Shown here piece after piece: positions 1 through 10,570 of a stretch of 64,000 nt of DNA. Location of the stretch: positions 20,715,501 to 20,779,500 of the forward strand of contig NC_091971.1 of the NCBI RefSeq assembly GCF_036711975.1, in the 5' to 3' direction. The DNA is from Onthophagus taurus (lineage: Eukaryota; Arthropoda; Insecta; Coleoptera; Scarabaeidae). The notes below the pieces were generated by a model. The model saw nothing but the letters and a program-made list of their open reading frames with translations, was not told the DNA's origin and did not search any database. Numbering within the stretch: the stretch's first letter is position 1; every line of letters starts with the position of its first letter. Position numbers and translations under genes: made by a program.

Positions 1-1218
1 TTAATATTGGACCTTTCTGGATGGTTTCTTATAATAACGTCAAATTCTATTGATGTGAGATGTAGATCGGCTTTTGTTTCGATTGCAAATTTATAACCTT
101 TGTTCAAGAATTCATCTTCCTGTCTGGTGAATTTAAGTCAGTGAGATTACTGTATTGTGCAATGGTTTGATGTTATTTAATGTGACAAATTCTTCTATGT
201 TTTTGCGTTTTTGGTATTTTATGAACCACAAACGTTTTCTTTTCCAGTTTTTCCTATTTTCTCCTTCTTCAACACCAAACTGACTCCTCGTAGATCACCA
301 AGATGAATTTTTTGAAAATTGACTGGACCAGTCAAGTTGACTGATGGTCTGAATAAGTTTTATTGCAAGCTTTTACCCAAATTTCGAGCATCGGATTGTT
401 TATTGAAAAATTTTTAATACAAAACAATTAATATTCATACATTATACAACAACATGATCGAAAATACTCGAAAATACTCGACGTATTGCCTGAAACACCA
501 CGAGACCGAAAGTCGAATAGTGTTTTTTAAGGCAATAGTAGAGATTAGTAGAAATTAATTAAATGTCAAACAAGCGAAAATACAAATGTTCGTATTACAG
601 CGATAATACAAAGGTTCGTATTATTGTTTTTCATGGTTACGGCCAAATAACCGCTGAAATACTCGCAATTGACGGAAAACCCCGAATTATTGTTGGCTGT
701 TAACGTTATGAATGAAATAGTCTTTAATATGATAGTTAACAAGCATAAAGTCATGTAGCAAATAACTAATAAAGAGATGAGAAGTAAGAATTGAGAGCTT
801 AAGTGGAGTAAATGGAAGTATAGATAACATAGCTACGAAGTTAAACAGCTATATAATGTATAAGAAGAATAAGAACTCTGGCAAGTGCTTCTGCGCAAGC
901 TAACAGAATACTTTTTTCACAGAAATGGGCGAAAAGAAATCTTCGACAATTGTTTGTGATGGAATTTTATAAACGGTGAACTAATTATAACAATTCCGAC
1001 ATTGTATCTTTTAAGTTGTATAAGGTGCCTATTAAACAACCCCGGTAAATATTGCATATTGCAAGATGCAGTACATGGAGGAAACATACAATGAAGGAAA
1101 CGCTGGATAATTCTATAATTACTTACGGCAGAGAGCAAGAAATCTTCCACAAAAACGAAGAAAATATAGTTAATTGATGGAAGCTTTTCCTTATAAGGTT
1201 TTTAACACATCTTTTTAA
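1..1218. other. AT-rich intergenic sequence, no gene recognised
   Basis: Short open frames on both strands show no recognisable domain and no codon-like bias. A small direct repeat of the unit aaaatactcg lies near 460-480. Nothing else can be supported here. Confidence 0.5.
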
Positions 1219-1220
1219 TA

Positions 1221-1348
1221 TACAGGGTGTTCATTTCAAAACTTTCCACCTCAATTTCTGTAAATCCGGAAGTTTAAAAAGCAAATCGCTGAAATAGGTA
1301 AAGAATAAAACCAAGGGGGACAACTTTTTATGTAAAAATTGACTCACT
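1221..1348 (+). repeat. left terminal inverted repeat of mariner-like element
   Basis: It pairs with 3666-3794 with only a handful of mismatches (for example AGGGTG/AGGATG and AAAGCAAA/AAAGAAAA). The pairing stops at GACTCACT. Confidence 0.85.
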
Positions 1349-2284
1349 CACTTCAACCCCCCGGCGCCAGAAACCAACCCCTTAAAAATCTTAAATGGAA
1401 AGGGGTGTCAAGTGATACCTCATTTTAAAGGTCTTTTAAGGTACTACATGTTAGTATTTTTTTTTTTTAAATTGATCGATTCGTTTTCGAAATTTTTGTT
1501 TTGTATTTCCCGCTTTAATTAATATTAAAAACTTTAATCACCTTCTTAAAAGCAAGAATAAGTAATCTTTTATTATTAATTTATAAAATTAAATTACCAT
1601 GTTCGTTTTTACAACGACCATTAAACCTTTATTATTTCGGAGCAATCCGAAATCTTTGATATTTAGGTTATTTTGACAATGATATACCTATAGTTCGTTT
1701 TTTTTTCTATAATACTTGTCAATGTAATTTTTTTAGGGTTTCTGTTGGTATTATCTAGTACCCTTATAAAATTTATGTTGTTTTCCTGATTTTTAGTAAA
1801 ATTATCAGTAACTCAATAGTTGAGGTTAAAATACTAATATATTTTTAGATAAATACGATTTTAACGAAGTACATATTTATTGTAAAAACGTGCTACAAAG
1901 TAATTAAATAGAACAAAATACCTTTTCTAGGTAAATAAATGACAAATAAACACCCCATAACACTTTTTATGCGCCTTTTCTTTTTGAATAACGAAAACTC
2001 AAACGTCAGTGTGACATATCTATTTCAAAACATGATAAAACAAAACTCCCTGTTAATTTTGCCAACTTTACAACAATTTGATAGGTATTATAGAAATAAA
2101 ATGAACTATACGTTGGCTAGCTTGCCTGGCGTCTGTCAGAGATATTTAGAAAAAACGATTTCTGTTTCATTTTTCTTTTCTTTTAGGTTTATTTGGTTAT
2201 TACTTAAACAACTTTTAACTGCTTGAAACGTTCTATTTTATTTTCAGTTATTTAATTATGTACAAAAACGTTTTGCAGAGAAAA

Positions 2285-3370
2285 TCAACTTAATAATTGT
2301 TCAAAGTGTTGTCCGTTATTAGCTAAACACTGGTACAACCGTTGTTCAAAACTACGGCGCACATTTTCAAAAACTTCCCTTTGAATTCCACGGCAAGCTG
2401 CAGTAATTCTCTGACGAAGTTCTTCTAAATTTTGAGGTTGAGGGGTAAATACAACAGACTTTAAATGACCCCATAAAAAAAAGTCTAATGGCGTCAAATC
2501 TGGTGATCTGGCTGGCCCTTCTATAGGACCTCTTCGTCCTATCCATCTGTTTGGAAACGTATTATCTAACCACGGTCGTACTGGGAGAACATAGTGAGGA
2601 GGAGCTCCGTCTTGTTGAAAATGTAATTCATTCTCATCAAGTAAGGCATTTTCTTCTCTATCCAACTGATTCTCGAGAGCTTCCGTAATTACTGGATTGA
2701 TAGTATTTTCTAACATATCCAAGTACACTTCGCCGTTTAAATTTCCATCGATAAACACTGGACCAATCACTTGGTCTCCCAAAATGCCGGCCCATACATT
2801 AACTTTTTCAGGATATTGTGTATGCCCTTCTACAGTCAGATGAGGGTTTTCATTATTTCAATATCTGCAGTTATGTTTATTTACAAATCCATTTAAAGAA
2901 AAAGTGCATTCATCACTAAAGCAGATATTTTTCACAAAAACGTTATTATTAATAATAGTGGTCACTTCTTCACAAAACTGTATTCTCCTGTCAAAATCGT
3001 CTTCAGTTAGCTCTTGACGTATTTTCAATTTATAAGGATGGAATTTGTGAAGTTTTACAACTTTATGAACAGAACCCAAGGATATACCAGTTGCACGAGA
3101 TACCTGACGCAATGAAGTATTGGGGTTGATACCAAAATGACCCAACACTTCCAGTTGAGCGGTTTCATTCAAAACTCTCGACTCATTATGTTTTATGTTG
3201 GCAACGGACCCAGTCTGAGTGAATTTCTTCATGAGATTCAGGACGTATGTATGAGATACGTTCTTATCTGGATGCCTTTCATTAAAAACTGCGGCAGTTC
3301 GTCGAGCACATTCATTTTGGGATCCATACATTAATACAATTTCAATCCTTTCCTGCAAACTGTAAACCAT
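2285..3370 (-). pseudogene. mariner-like transposase, one premature stop
   Basis: The minus-strand frame runs 362 codons with a single internal stop at 2858-2860 (TGA, a one-base change from TGG Trp). The N-terminal half (2861-3370, starting MVYSLQERIEIVLMYG) carries two helix-turn-helix-like segments of the DUF4817/HTH kind. It is followed by the first catalytic Asp in ICFSDECTFS. The C-terminal half has the second Asp in HFQQDGAPPH and the third in RSPDLTPLDFFLWG. Counting residues between the second and third acidic sites gives 41, a DD41D spacing, so it is not a classic DD34D mariner. It would cut and paste its own terminal repeats. No frameshift is visible, so it looks like a recently inactivated copy. 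Confidence 0.85.
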
Positions 3371-3665
3371 TATTGCTGTTTTATTTAAATAACTTTGTTA
3401 AGTGGATAACACAAAGTTGTTTAAGTTATAACCAAATAAACTTATGTTTAGAATTGCACTTTTATTTTATTCTTTTCTCGCACTGTGAGCCTGCCTATAA
3501 CTCGTTTATAGAAAGAGGAAAATTTCGTCTCTTTTTTTCCTTTTTTTGGCCATTCGAGTCAAGAGTAATTTTCATACAGATTTAATGTAAAATACTTTCA
3601 ATAAAATTTAGTTTAATTCATAATTATACGTGTTTAGTTTTCTTAAATATTTCCGATTGCTCCGA

Positions 3666-3794
3666 AGTGAGTCAATTTTTGCATAAAAAGTTGTCCCCCT
3701 TGGTTTTATTCTTTACCTATTTCAGCGATTTTCTTTTTAAACTTCCGGATTTACAGAAATTGAGGTGGAAAGTTTTGAAATGAACATCCTGTAT
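3666..3794 (-). repeat. right terminal inverted repeat of mariner-like element
   Basis: Reverse complement of 1221-1348. Inside it, the block TCGGAGCAATC (3652-3664, read on the minus strand) is also present on the left side but displaced to about 1637-1655, so the two subterminal regions differ in layout. Confidence 0.85.
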
Positions 3795-3796
3795 AT

Positions 3797-6700
3797 AATC
3801 TAAATGTTTCTTTTGTGCTTCTGTGGATTACGTGATATACACTTTTCCTTTTTCCGCAAATAATAATATAGTAATTATTGTAATGTATTATTTGACGTTA
3901 ACTTGATAAGTTTGAATTATTTTTTCTGCATAGAATTTTGAGTGCACGGTTAAAATATGTATTTTTAAATATGTTTAATGTTAAAACATTTGAAAGAAAT
4001 GGTTGACGATCACTCAATTTAAGTTTACACGCAAATGGTTTGAGTCGCGACCGTGTCTTGTAGGGAAAATTTTTATGACCGCCGGTATCGACGACATAAA
4101 ATTTTATGGACGCTTACTGCTGTAGGGCCGCGGTTATTATAAATAGCGTATGGCGCAACAGAATATAAATATTTTACAGTTTGCGTGCTCGCCATTTTGT
4201 CAACCTCGTAAAGGCCTAACGTCGTCGTCTGACACAGACCTTTTCCTATCATTTTAAGCGATCGCGTTTACTTCCTCCCCTCAATTCACGGTTATATTTC
4301 CTTCGTGTTTTCTTTCTCAAAACTTTTTATCTTGCGTATATCGTACTGTTGACTTGTTAATTTTATTTTACATCACATGTACGTACCGGAAATCGTTTTT
4401 AAATACGCTGATAACATTTCGTTTCGCCGGTTGTCCTTAGAGGATAACCATTATTTAGATCAGCGTTTGTGCTAGACGTGAGCTGATTTCAATTTAAAAA
4501 GCAACAAAAATGTTGGTCGTATTGAATGTATGCGAGTTCGTGTTGACGATTGTTAAGGAGATGAGAATGTGGTTTATATATGTAGAAAATAGAAAACGGT
4601 AGAAAAGTGAGAAAAGATCGATTAGAAATTAGCATTCCGTAATGGACCGACCTCTCTTCAGCAGGTCGTCTGAAGCTCTCTGGGGACCGACAATGGGGAA
4701 TGCCGATTCTTAGACGTTCGTCTTTTCTTCGTTCTTTCGTCAGGTTCTTTTTGGGATACGCGTTCGCAGGCGAAGTGGTATGCATACAATTTTCAATGGG
4801 GCTCGGCTGATTCCCATCTCAGTTCGATTTTATTCCGAGCAACACACTTAATTTAAAATCTTCTCCTTTATGGAAACCCAGCAAGTTTAGAAAGAAGAGA
4901 GAGGAGTCTAATAAATTCATTGAATTCCGTAACCTTTGATTAAAATTTTAAAAAAGCGCTAATTTTGGGTCCCGAATTTTACCTTCTTCGCGTCTCTTGC
5001 AAAGGGGAGACTAAGTAACGACTGCTGTAATATGCTAATTATGTGCGCCACGCGCGTGATCCGCTTACGAAACTGCCCTTTAAGCATATTTTAGAGCTGT
5101 CTCACAATCGAAACTTGGGCGGGTCGCATTTTTCACCACCGTCGTCTTTTCCACAAATTTTTTTCCCTTCGCCTAATGAGCGTTAGGAGGCGATTTAGGG
5201 CGTTTCCTTACGTACATCCTGCTGAGGCCCACCCAGTTTTATTCCCGACTAAACGGTTTTCCATGTACGCCCCGGTTTAGTGGCAACATATCTCTTTGTT
5301 TGCTCTTACGCGGGATGAAGGGAAAAAGAAATAACCCGATTGTTTACCCACGGACCAAATGAAACCTGAGAGCGCGGAAAAGAGACCATGTCGATTAAGA
5401 GAAAACGAACCTTCTAATCGCTTTAAAGTGGATTTAGCGGTAACAATTTGATAGATTCTTTAATAAAGTACGGTGAACGCTATAAATTAATAAAGTATAA
5501 ATTGATAGTTGCAATATTTCATTGTTAAGGTGAATTAAATTAACGAAAATGATTTCGACTAGTTATAAACTAATAGCGGAAATAATTTCGCGTAAAACCG
5601 AATAGCCATATTTTATAATCGAACTCGGTGTTGTTGGTGGAAAACGCAAATTCGTAGTTGAACGAACGAACGATGGCGCGCGGTTCGCATTTATACATTA
5701 TTGTAATACGCTCCCGTAATCCGAAAGTCGATCAATTCGCGCCTGTTAAACACTGGCACGCGTCCGATCCAATTTTGTATAAATTCCATCGATAGGCATC
5801 GGTTGCGCCTGGACCGACGTGTAAATCTCAACGGCACGATAAATCAATAAAGATTCGCGAATATTCTGCAAACGATATTTAAATAGCGCGCGTTTGAAAA
5901 CCGCGTTCCACCGGTTAATTTGAACCACGATTTTTAACAGCTTTGATCTCGCTTTGTAACCGATTTTCGTTAGTGTAAATACTACACTTTTTGATTCGTT
6001 CCCGTTACCAATCTGATCAACAAAATTTAATTTATCGCCTGTTTCCCCGTTTATTTGTTTTAAGGTTAAAATTTAACGATAAAACTCCAATTTGTAAAAC
6101 AGTTTATGTATTCAATATAAAAATAATAGTATTTATTTATTCAATTTAGAAATTTTATAAAACAACATAAACACCGTGTAATATTCATAATGAATGTGGC
6201 TATCGTTTACATAGATTCATCCTAAGTCTAAAATATCTGTATGAAATTTATCAAATCTCCTCACAGTCTTCACTACACATTAACTTAAACTCGAACATTC
6301 TCGAATTTTTTTAACTACATTAACAAAACTTTCATCTATGATACAGTATTAAATTGAAAATGAGGGAATTTCAGGATATGCAATTTGATTGAAATTTTAT
6401 ATGTGAATGTTTATCATAATTATAAAGGCTTAAACAACATTTAATTAATTTATTTCAATTTAGACTACCAGATTGTATGAAAATTACTAGGTACGTGAAA
6501 AAGTTGCACTTCCGGTAATTCCGATTTGTTTGAAATTTTGTCTCTGAATGTTTTTCATAACTTAATTACATGTTTTATAATTGTATCTTTAGTAACCAAA
6601 ATAAAAATTTAGGATCGCTTTCGAAATGGAGAAAGAGTAAAAGATGCATACGCTATTAAAGGTACTAGCGCAACTTCATACTGCTTGTATATTAGAAAGA

Positions 6701-7430
6701 AAACGAGGATAATGACCTTGATAGAGGGTTAAACTCAAAAATGGAAAAATTTGGAAAGGTTTCAAGTCATCTTCACACAGTTTATAATTAAAGGTGAATT
6801 AGCATCTGGGAATGTAGATGCACTTCAAGAATATCCAATAAAAATTGCTGAAATTATTACCAACTACTCATACACTCTTGATCTTGAATACTGCTGCGCC
6901 GATATTGAATGAAGAGAGTTCATGTATTTCTTTGAAGAGATTTTAATCTCCAACATCTCCACCATTGTGTGAAGCAAGGTAATAGCATACGATACTCTTC
7001 GAATTAACAAAACGTTCAGCAAGCTAAATCGAAAAGGATAACCCACCAAATAGGGTAATCGAAGATCAGTACCGTAAACTTGGGTGGCTTTAGTAGTAAT
7101 GTGCGAATTTTTAGTAGTAATAACTTTGCCCATACAAGGGAAACTACGATTATTTATGATCGGTGGATCAAAGGAGACGTTGGTAGGTCTCTCTAACAGA
7201 TTTCTGTTCATATACCATCGAGTTAAATCTTTATCCTTAGCTGCTAAAGGGTAGCCAAAGTCACCCATACGCTTTCATTGATTTTCATGGGTCACTTTGG
7301 CCACTGGTGATTCAGCAGGTGTTGTGGTACTCTTTTATTGTTTTCTTATTATTGGAGAGTAATAAATCTATTTATATAAACTAGACTTGCAAAAAATTAT
7401 AAAAAAAATATATAAACAGCAAAGGGGTCT
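3797..7430. other. non-coding stretch, GC-richer in 4000-5950
   Basis: No gene recognised. 4000-5950 is noticeably richer in G+C and CpG than the surroundings and free of recognised transposon sequence, so it may be old unique sequence with regulatory content. A TATAAATAG sequence lies near 4138, but no transcript start can be shown. 6360-6620 holds two decayed, similar copies of a block reading TGAAATTTTRTNTNTGAATGTTTWTCATAA. The minus-strand frame 6864-7268 begins MGDFGYPLAAKD, faintly like the CENPB-type segment of jerky/Tigger transposases, and may be an inverted piece of the DDE_1 element that follows; this is weak. Confidence 0.4.
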
Positions 7431-7439
7431 ACTGTACGT

Positions 7440-8122
7440 AAATACACAGATAACTTGCCAGGGTCGGAATGGGTGAGACTTTCAAACGACATCCCGAAAT
7501 TACATAGCGATTTGCTGCTAATATTAAAATCGCTAGGGCCACTATCGCTCCTGACATAATAAACACCTTTTTTGACAAGTTAGAAGGAGAAATAGTTGGA
7601 GTTGAACCAGGAAAAATATGGAAATACGACGAATCGAATTTAGTCGATAATCTGGGTAATAAAAAAATCATTACAAAACGAGGTTGCAAATACCCCGAGC
7701 GGATTATAAATTCAACAAAACAATCTACAATTATCATGTTTTGCCACCCTACATGGTTTACAAAGTCGTAAATTTATACGACAGTTGGAGGAGAGGTGGA
7801 CCAGATGGAACTCGTTATAAACGCTTCAAAAGTGGCTAGTTTGAAGCAACAATGGAAAAAAATTAGTGTGTTACCTGGTAGAAGCATTTCCGTTTCGGAT
7901 ATTCAACCAGAAGCGATCCCTGGACTAAATCAAGTTACAAAAATTTTTTCAGAAAAGGCAAGACGAAGAATTTCCTATGACTCTGAGTCCTCCTGTAATA
8001 TTTCCATTTCTTCGGAGACTGAGGATCACTGTGACCTTCATGAAGAAGTTGGCGTGGAAGGTCTGACAACACCTCAGAATTCACGTTACTTTTTAGCTAC
8101 GTATTTTGTTTACTTTCAGTGG
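7440..8122 (+). pseudogene. pogo/jerky-type DDE_1 transposase remnant
   Basis: Conceptual translation with frame changes gives the order expected for the Tigger/jerky DDE_1 superfamily. First comes a DNLPGSEW block (end of the CENPB-type DNA-binding region), then ETFKRHPEIT, then the KIWKYDESNL motif with the first catalytic Asp, then KRGCKYPERI. In the next frame LPPYMVYK and GGPDGTRY follow, and the copy joins abruptly to a serine/acidic C-terminal tail (7796-8120) typical of the family's end. The second and third catalytic acids are missing, so there is a large internal deletion besides the frameshifts. It has no function as a transposase. It directly precedes a piggyBac remnant on the same strand. 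Confidence 0.7.
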
Positions 8123-8128
8123 TGGTGT

Positions 8129-9721
8129 AATGTTAAAAGAAGCGATTGATATGGCATATGACTCAGACAATGAAAACATTGTTAGCGATATATATATCGA
8201 ACGCCCCCATAGTCATGTCCTCACAGACGAAGATTCCGGTGATGAGGACGAATAGATGAGGATTGATAACCTAAGTTCAAGACAACTAAATGCGGCTGCT
8301 GAAGTTGTTCTTACCAATAATAGCCGGTTAGATACAAATGAAGAAGTTTGTCTGAGCAATTGATTGATATTGAAAACAAAACTAATTACGCTGAGACCAA
8401 TTCGCCAAGAGCGCCAATTACTCAACAGAAAAAAATTCACCCCATAGTATCTTCCTTGACTATAGTAACTAAGTCAATCGAAACCAGGTTTTGCGTAGAT
8501 GGTGATATTCAGCCTTCAAATTATTCATTTCCACGCAGTCACGAATTATTCGAACAATTTTTTGCAGACGAACTTCTTGAACTCATTCTCAAAGAAACAA
8601 GAAATTATGCCCTGTATAAAAACGCTCCAAATCCAAAAATTACAATTATATTATTATACACTATATTATTATTATTATTATATATATAAATGTCGCTTTA
8701 TTCATTTTGCCGATAATAATAATATAGACTTAACGGATAAGATGTACAAATTGCGCCCTATTTCATATTATTTAAAAGATACATTTCTAAACCATTTTGT
8801 TCCTGAATCAAATCTGAGCTAGGAGTTTATCCGTTGCAATCCAATACGATTTGGTTACAAAGTTTGGAGTTTAAATGCTTCTTCCGAATATCTGATTAAT
8901 TTTGAGATCTACCAGGGTCGAAATCCTAGAGCAAACCCAAATTATAAAGTTTTGTTTGGAAAATGTGCCGCTCCTTTGGTACAAATGATAGACGAGTTGA
9001 GATCAAGATCAATGCTTCGTTATAATTTTTTCTTTGATAACCTATTTACTGGGAGCAATCTGCTATGTACCCTCCAAGCAAACGGTTACGGGGCAACTGA
9101 TACAATTAGAGATAATAGGTTACCAAGGAAATGCCCACTTACAGACAAAAAAAATATAAAAAAACAAAAACGCGGAGATTGCTCGTCTGTTTTAGAGAAA
9201 AACTCCGGAATTCAATATGTACGATAGCTCGATAACAAAGCAGTAACGGTTGCTAGTACTCAGTTTGGAGTATCATCCATAAAAAACGTAGAACGATTTT
9301 CTTGCTGTGAAAAGAAACATGTGCATGTTCCCCGCCCAAATGTTATTTTACAATATAACGCATGGATAATCTTTAGAAACATGGGAAAGAACGTCAGTCA
9401 ATTAGAATGTCGTAGAAGTATTGCTCAGGTAACCCTGAAGTCATGTGCTATCTAATATATAAAATCAACAAAATGTTTGTCGTGTTCAGGTTTATTTAAC
9501 GAAGTACAAGAATCCTGCAAAAGGTTCTGGTAGAAATCCAAAGGCTTCGGGACCAGATAGTCGTATATCTAATGAGATTCGGTTTGACTGAGTAATTTCG
9601 TCGTTTCTGTGCCTCAGGGAAGTCGCCGCAGGTGGCTAATTGCACAAGCAAAGGAAGAACAATGTGTTGTAAATGTAAAATTTGATTACGATTTTAAGAA
9701 ACGTCAAAACCTGGAAACTTA
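8129..9721 (+). pseudogene. piggyBac-like (PGBD) transposase remnant
   Basis: Pieces of a DDE_Tnp_1_7 protein occur in correct order but in several frames. The acidic N-terminus (MLKEAIDMAYDSD, then DEDSGDEDE) is followed by NLSSRQLNAAAE, KLRPISYYLKDTF, GYKLWSLNA, YQGRNPRANPNYK, the second catalytic Asp in FFFDNLFTGSN (about 9030), TIRDNRLPRKCPL, a VPRPNVILQYN block, and a decayed C-terminal Cys-rich tail near 9640-9720. The segment that should hold the first catalytic Asp (IDES-type motif, near 8820) is deleted. Many stops and frameshifts make this an old, dead copy. Its TTAA target sites and terminal repeats were not identified. Confidence 0.8.
8637..8692 (+). repeat. ATT/TA microsatellite
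   Basis: Runs of ATT and TA units lie inside the piggyBac remnant and are likely a local expansion after the copy died. Confidence 0.7.
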
Positions 9722-10355
9722 AAATTTAGTATACTCTAATCTCAAACATTCTTCTATAATATTGAAAAGTTTTGTTTGTATGTGAATAAGTATATTAATT
9801 AACTATATAATTAAGCATATTAATAAGTACATTGAAAATGAATATGTTTTCGAAGCATAGACGCGAATTCAGAAACAGAGAAGATTAAGGGATAGACACA
9901 AGTATAATAATACGACCAATATAAACAAGCAAACAAATTTTACGAAACAAATCACCGCGTTGAAAGCACTACTGTTCCGGACTTATCGCAGAATAACCTC
10001 CAAGTTCTACCACCGTTACAATATCTAACAAAGTCTATTCACAAGTTCCATTACATCCTTATATTGATGTGAAGGTTTGAAATGTTTAATAGATACTGAT
10101 GCAAAAATGTTCCTTGATTAACTCAGAATTGCTAAATTAAGCTAAAATGTAATGTTAATGTCAAATTTGATATAATGTAATTAAAATGCTTAATAATATT
10201 TTCTAATTTTAATTTTTTTGTTAATGTGTCATATCAATATGGGGTAGCATCAAGTTCGAACATTATGATTTTAACCATTCATACGTTAGTAGCGTCATAA
10301 AATAATTTTGTTAACTTATTCCCTTCAATTCATCAAGAAAACGTGGCAATTAAAC
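9722..10355. other. AT-rich sequence, nothing recognised
   Basis: No open frame with a recognisable domain and no clear repeat structure was seen. Confidence 0.5.
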
Positions 10356-10359
10356 AGGG

Positions 10360-10570
10360 TTTTATTAAAAATTTTGGTTTTCATGGAGTATTAGGCTCCA
10401 CCCAAAAGAGATACAACATACCATCCGTATTTATTAAGAAATTGAAAAGGGATTCTGTAAACTCTACGCTAGCAACTTGTAATATTTTTGAATCTCATGC
10501 CATATATTCTGGTTCAGTATATGATTGTACAATATGGAGAACATCCGATATAAGGTACTACCTTAAATAG
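10360..10570 (+). pseudogene. PIF/Harbinger (HARBI1-like) nuclease remnant
   Basis: The frame ending at 10570 contains FGFHGVLGST, matching the FGFPGVIGCIDGTH region that normally carries the first acid of the Harbinger DDE nuclease (here replaced). It ends in SGSVYDCTIWRTSDIR, matching the PGSVHDSAIW-type block with the second Asp. About 40 residues that normally separate these blocks are partly degenerate, and no C-terminal third is found downstream. This is a short dead fragment of about 70 codons. Confidence 0.6.

Larger units (their letters stand above)
1221..3794 (-). mobile_element. mariner-like (IS630-Tc1-mariner) DNA transposon with long terminal inverted repeats
   Basis: Near-identical inverted repeats of about 128 bp (1221-1348 and 3666-3794) begin TACAGGRTGTTCATTTC and enclose a minus-strand transposase. 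Both ends are flanked by TA (1219-1220 and 3795-3796), the target duplication of this superfamily; because the sequence reads TATACAGG at both ends the exact border could be 2 bp further in. The repeats differ at only a few positions, suggesting fairly recent activity, but the transposase has a premature stop. Confidence 0.85.

Noticed and set aside
6864-7268. 134-codon minus-strand frame as a host gene
   Set aside because: Only the first dozen residues resemble a transposase segment; the rest has no recognisable similarity, and it abuts transposon debris.
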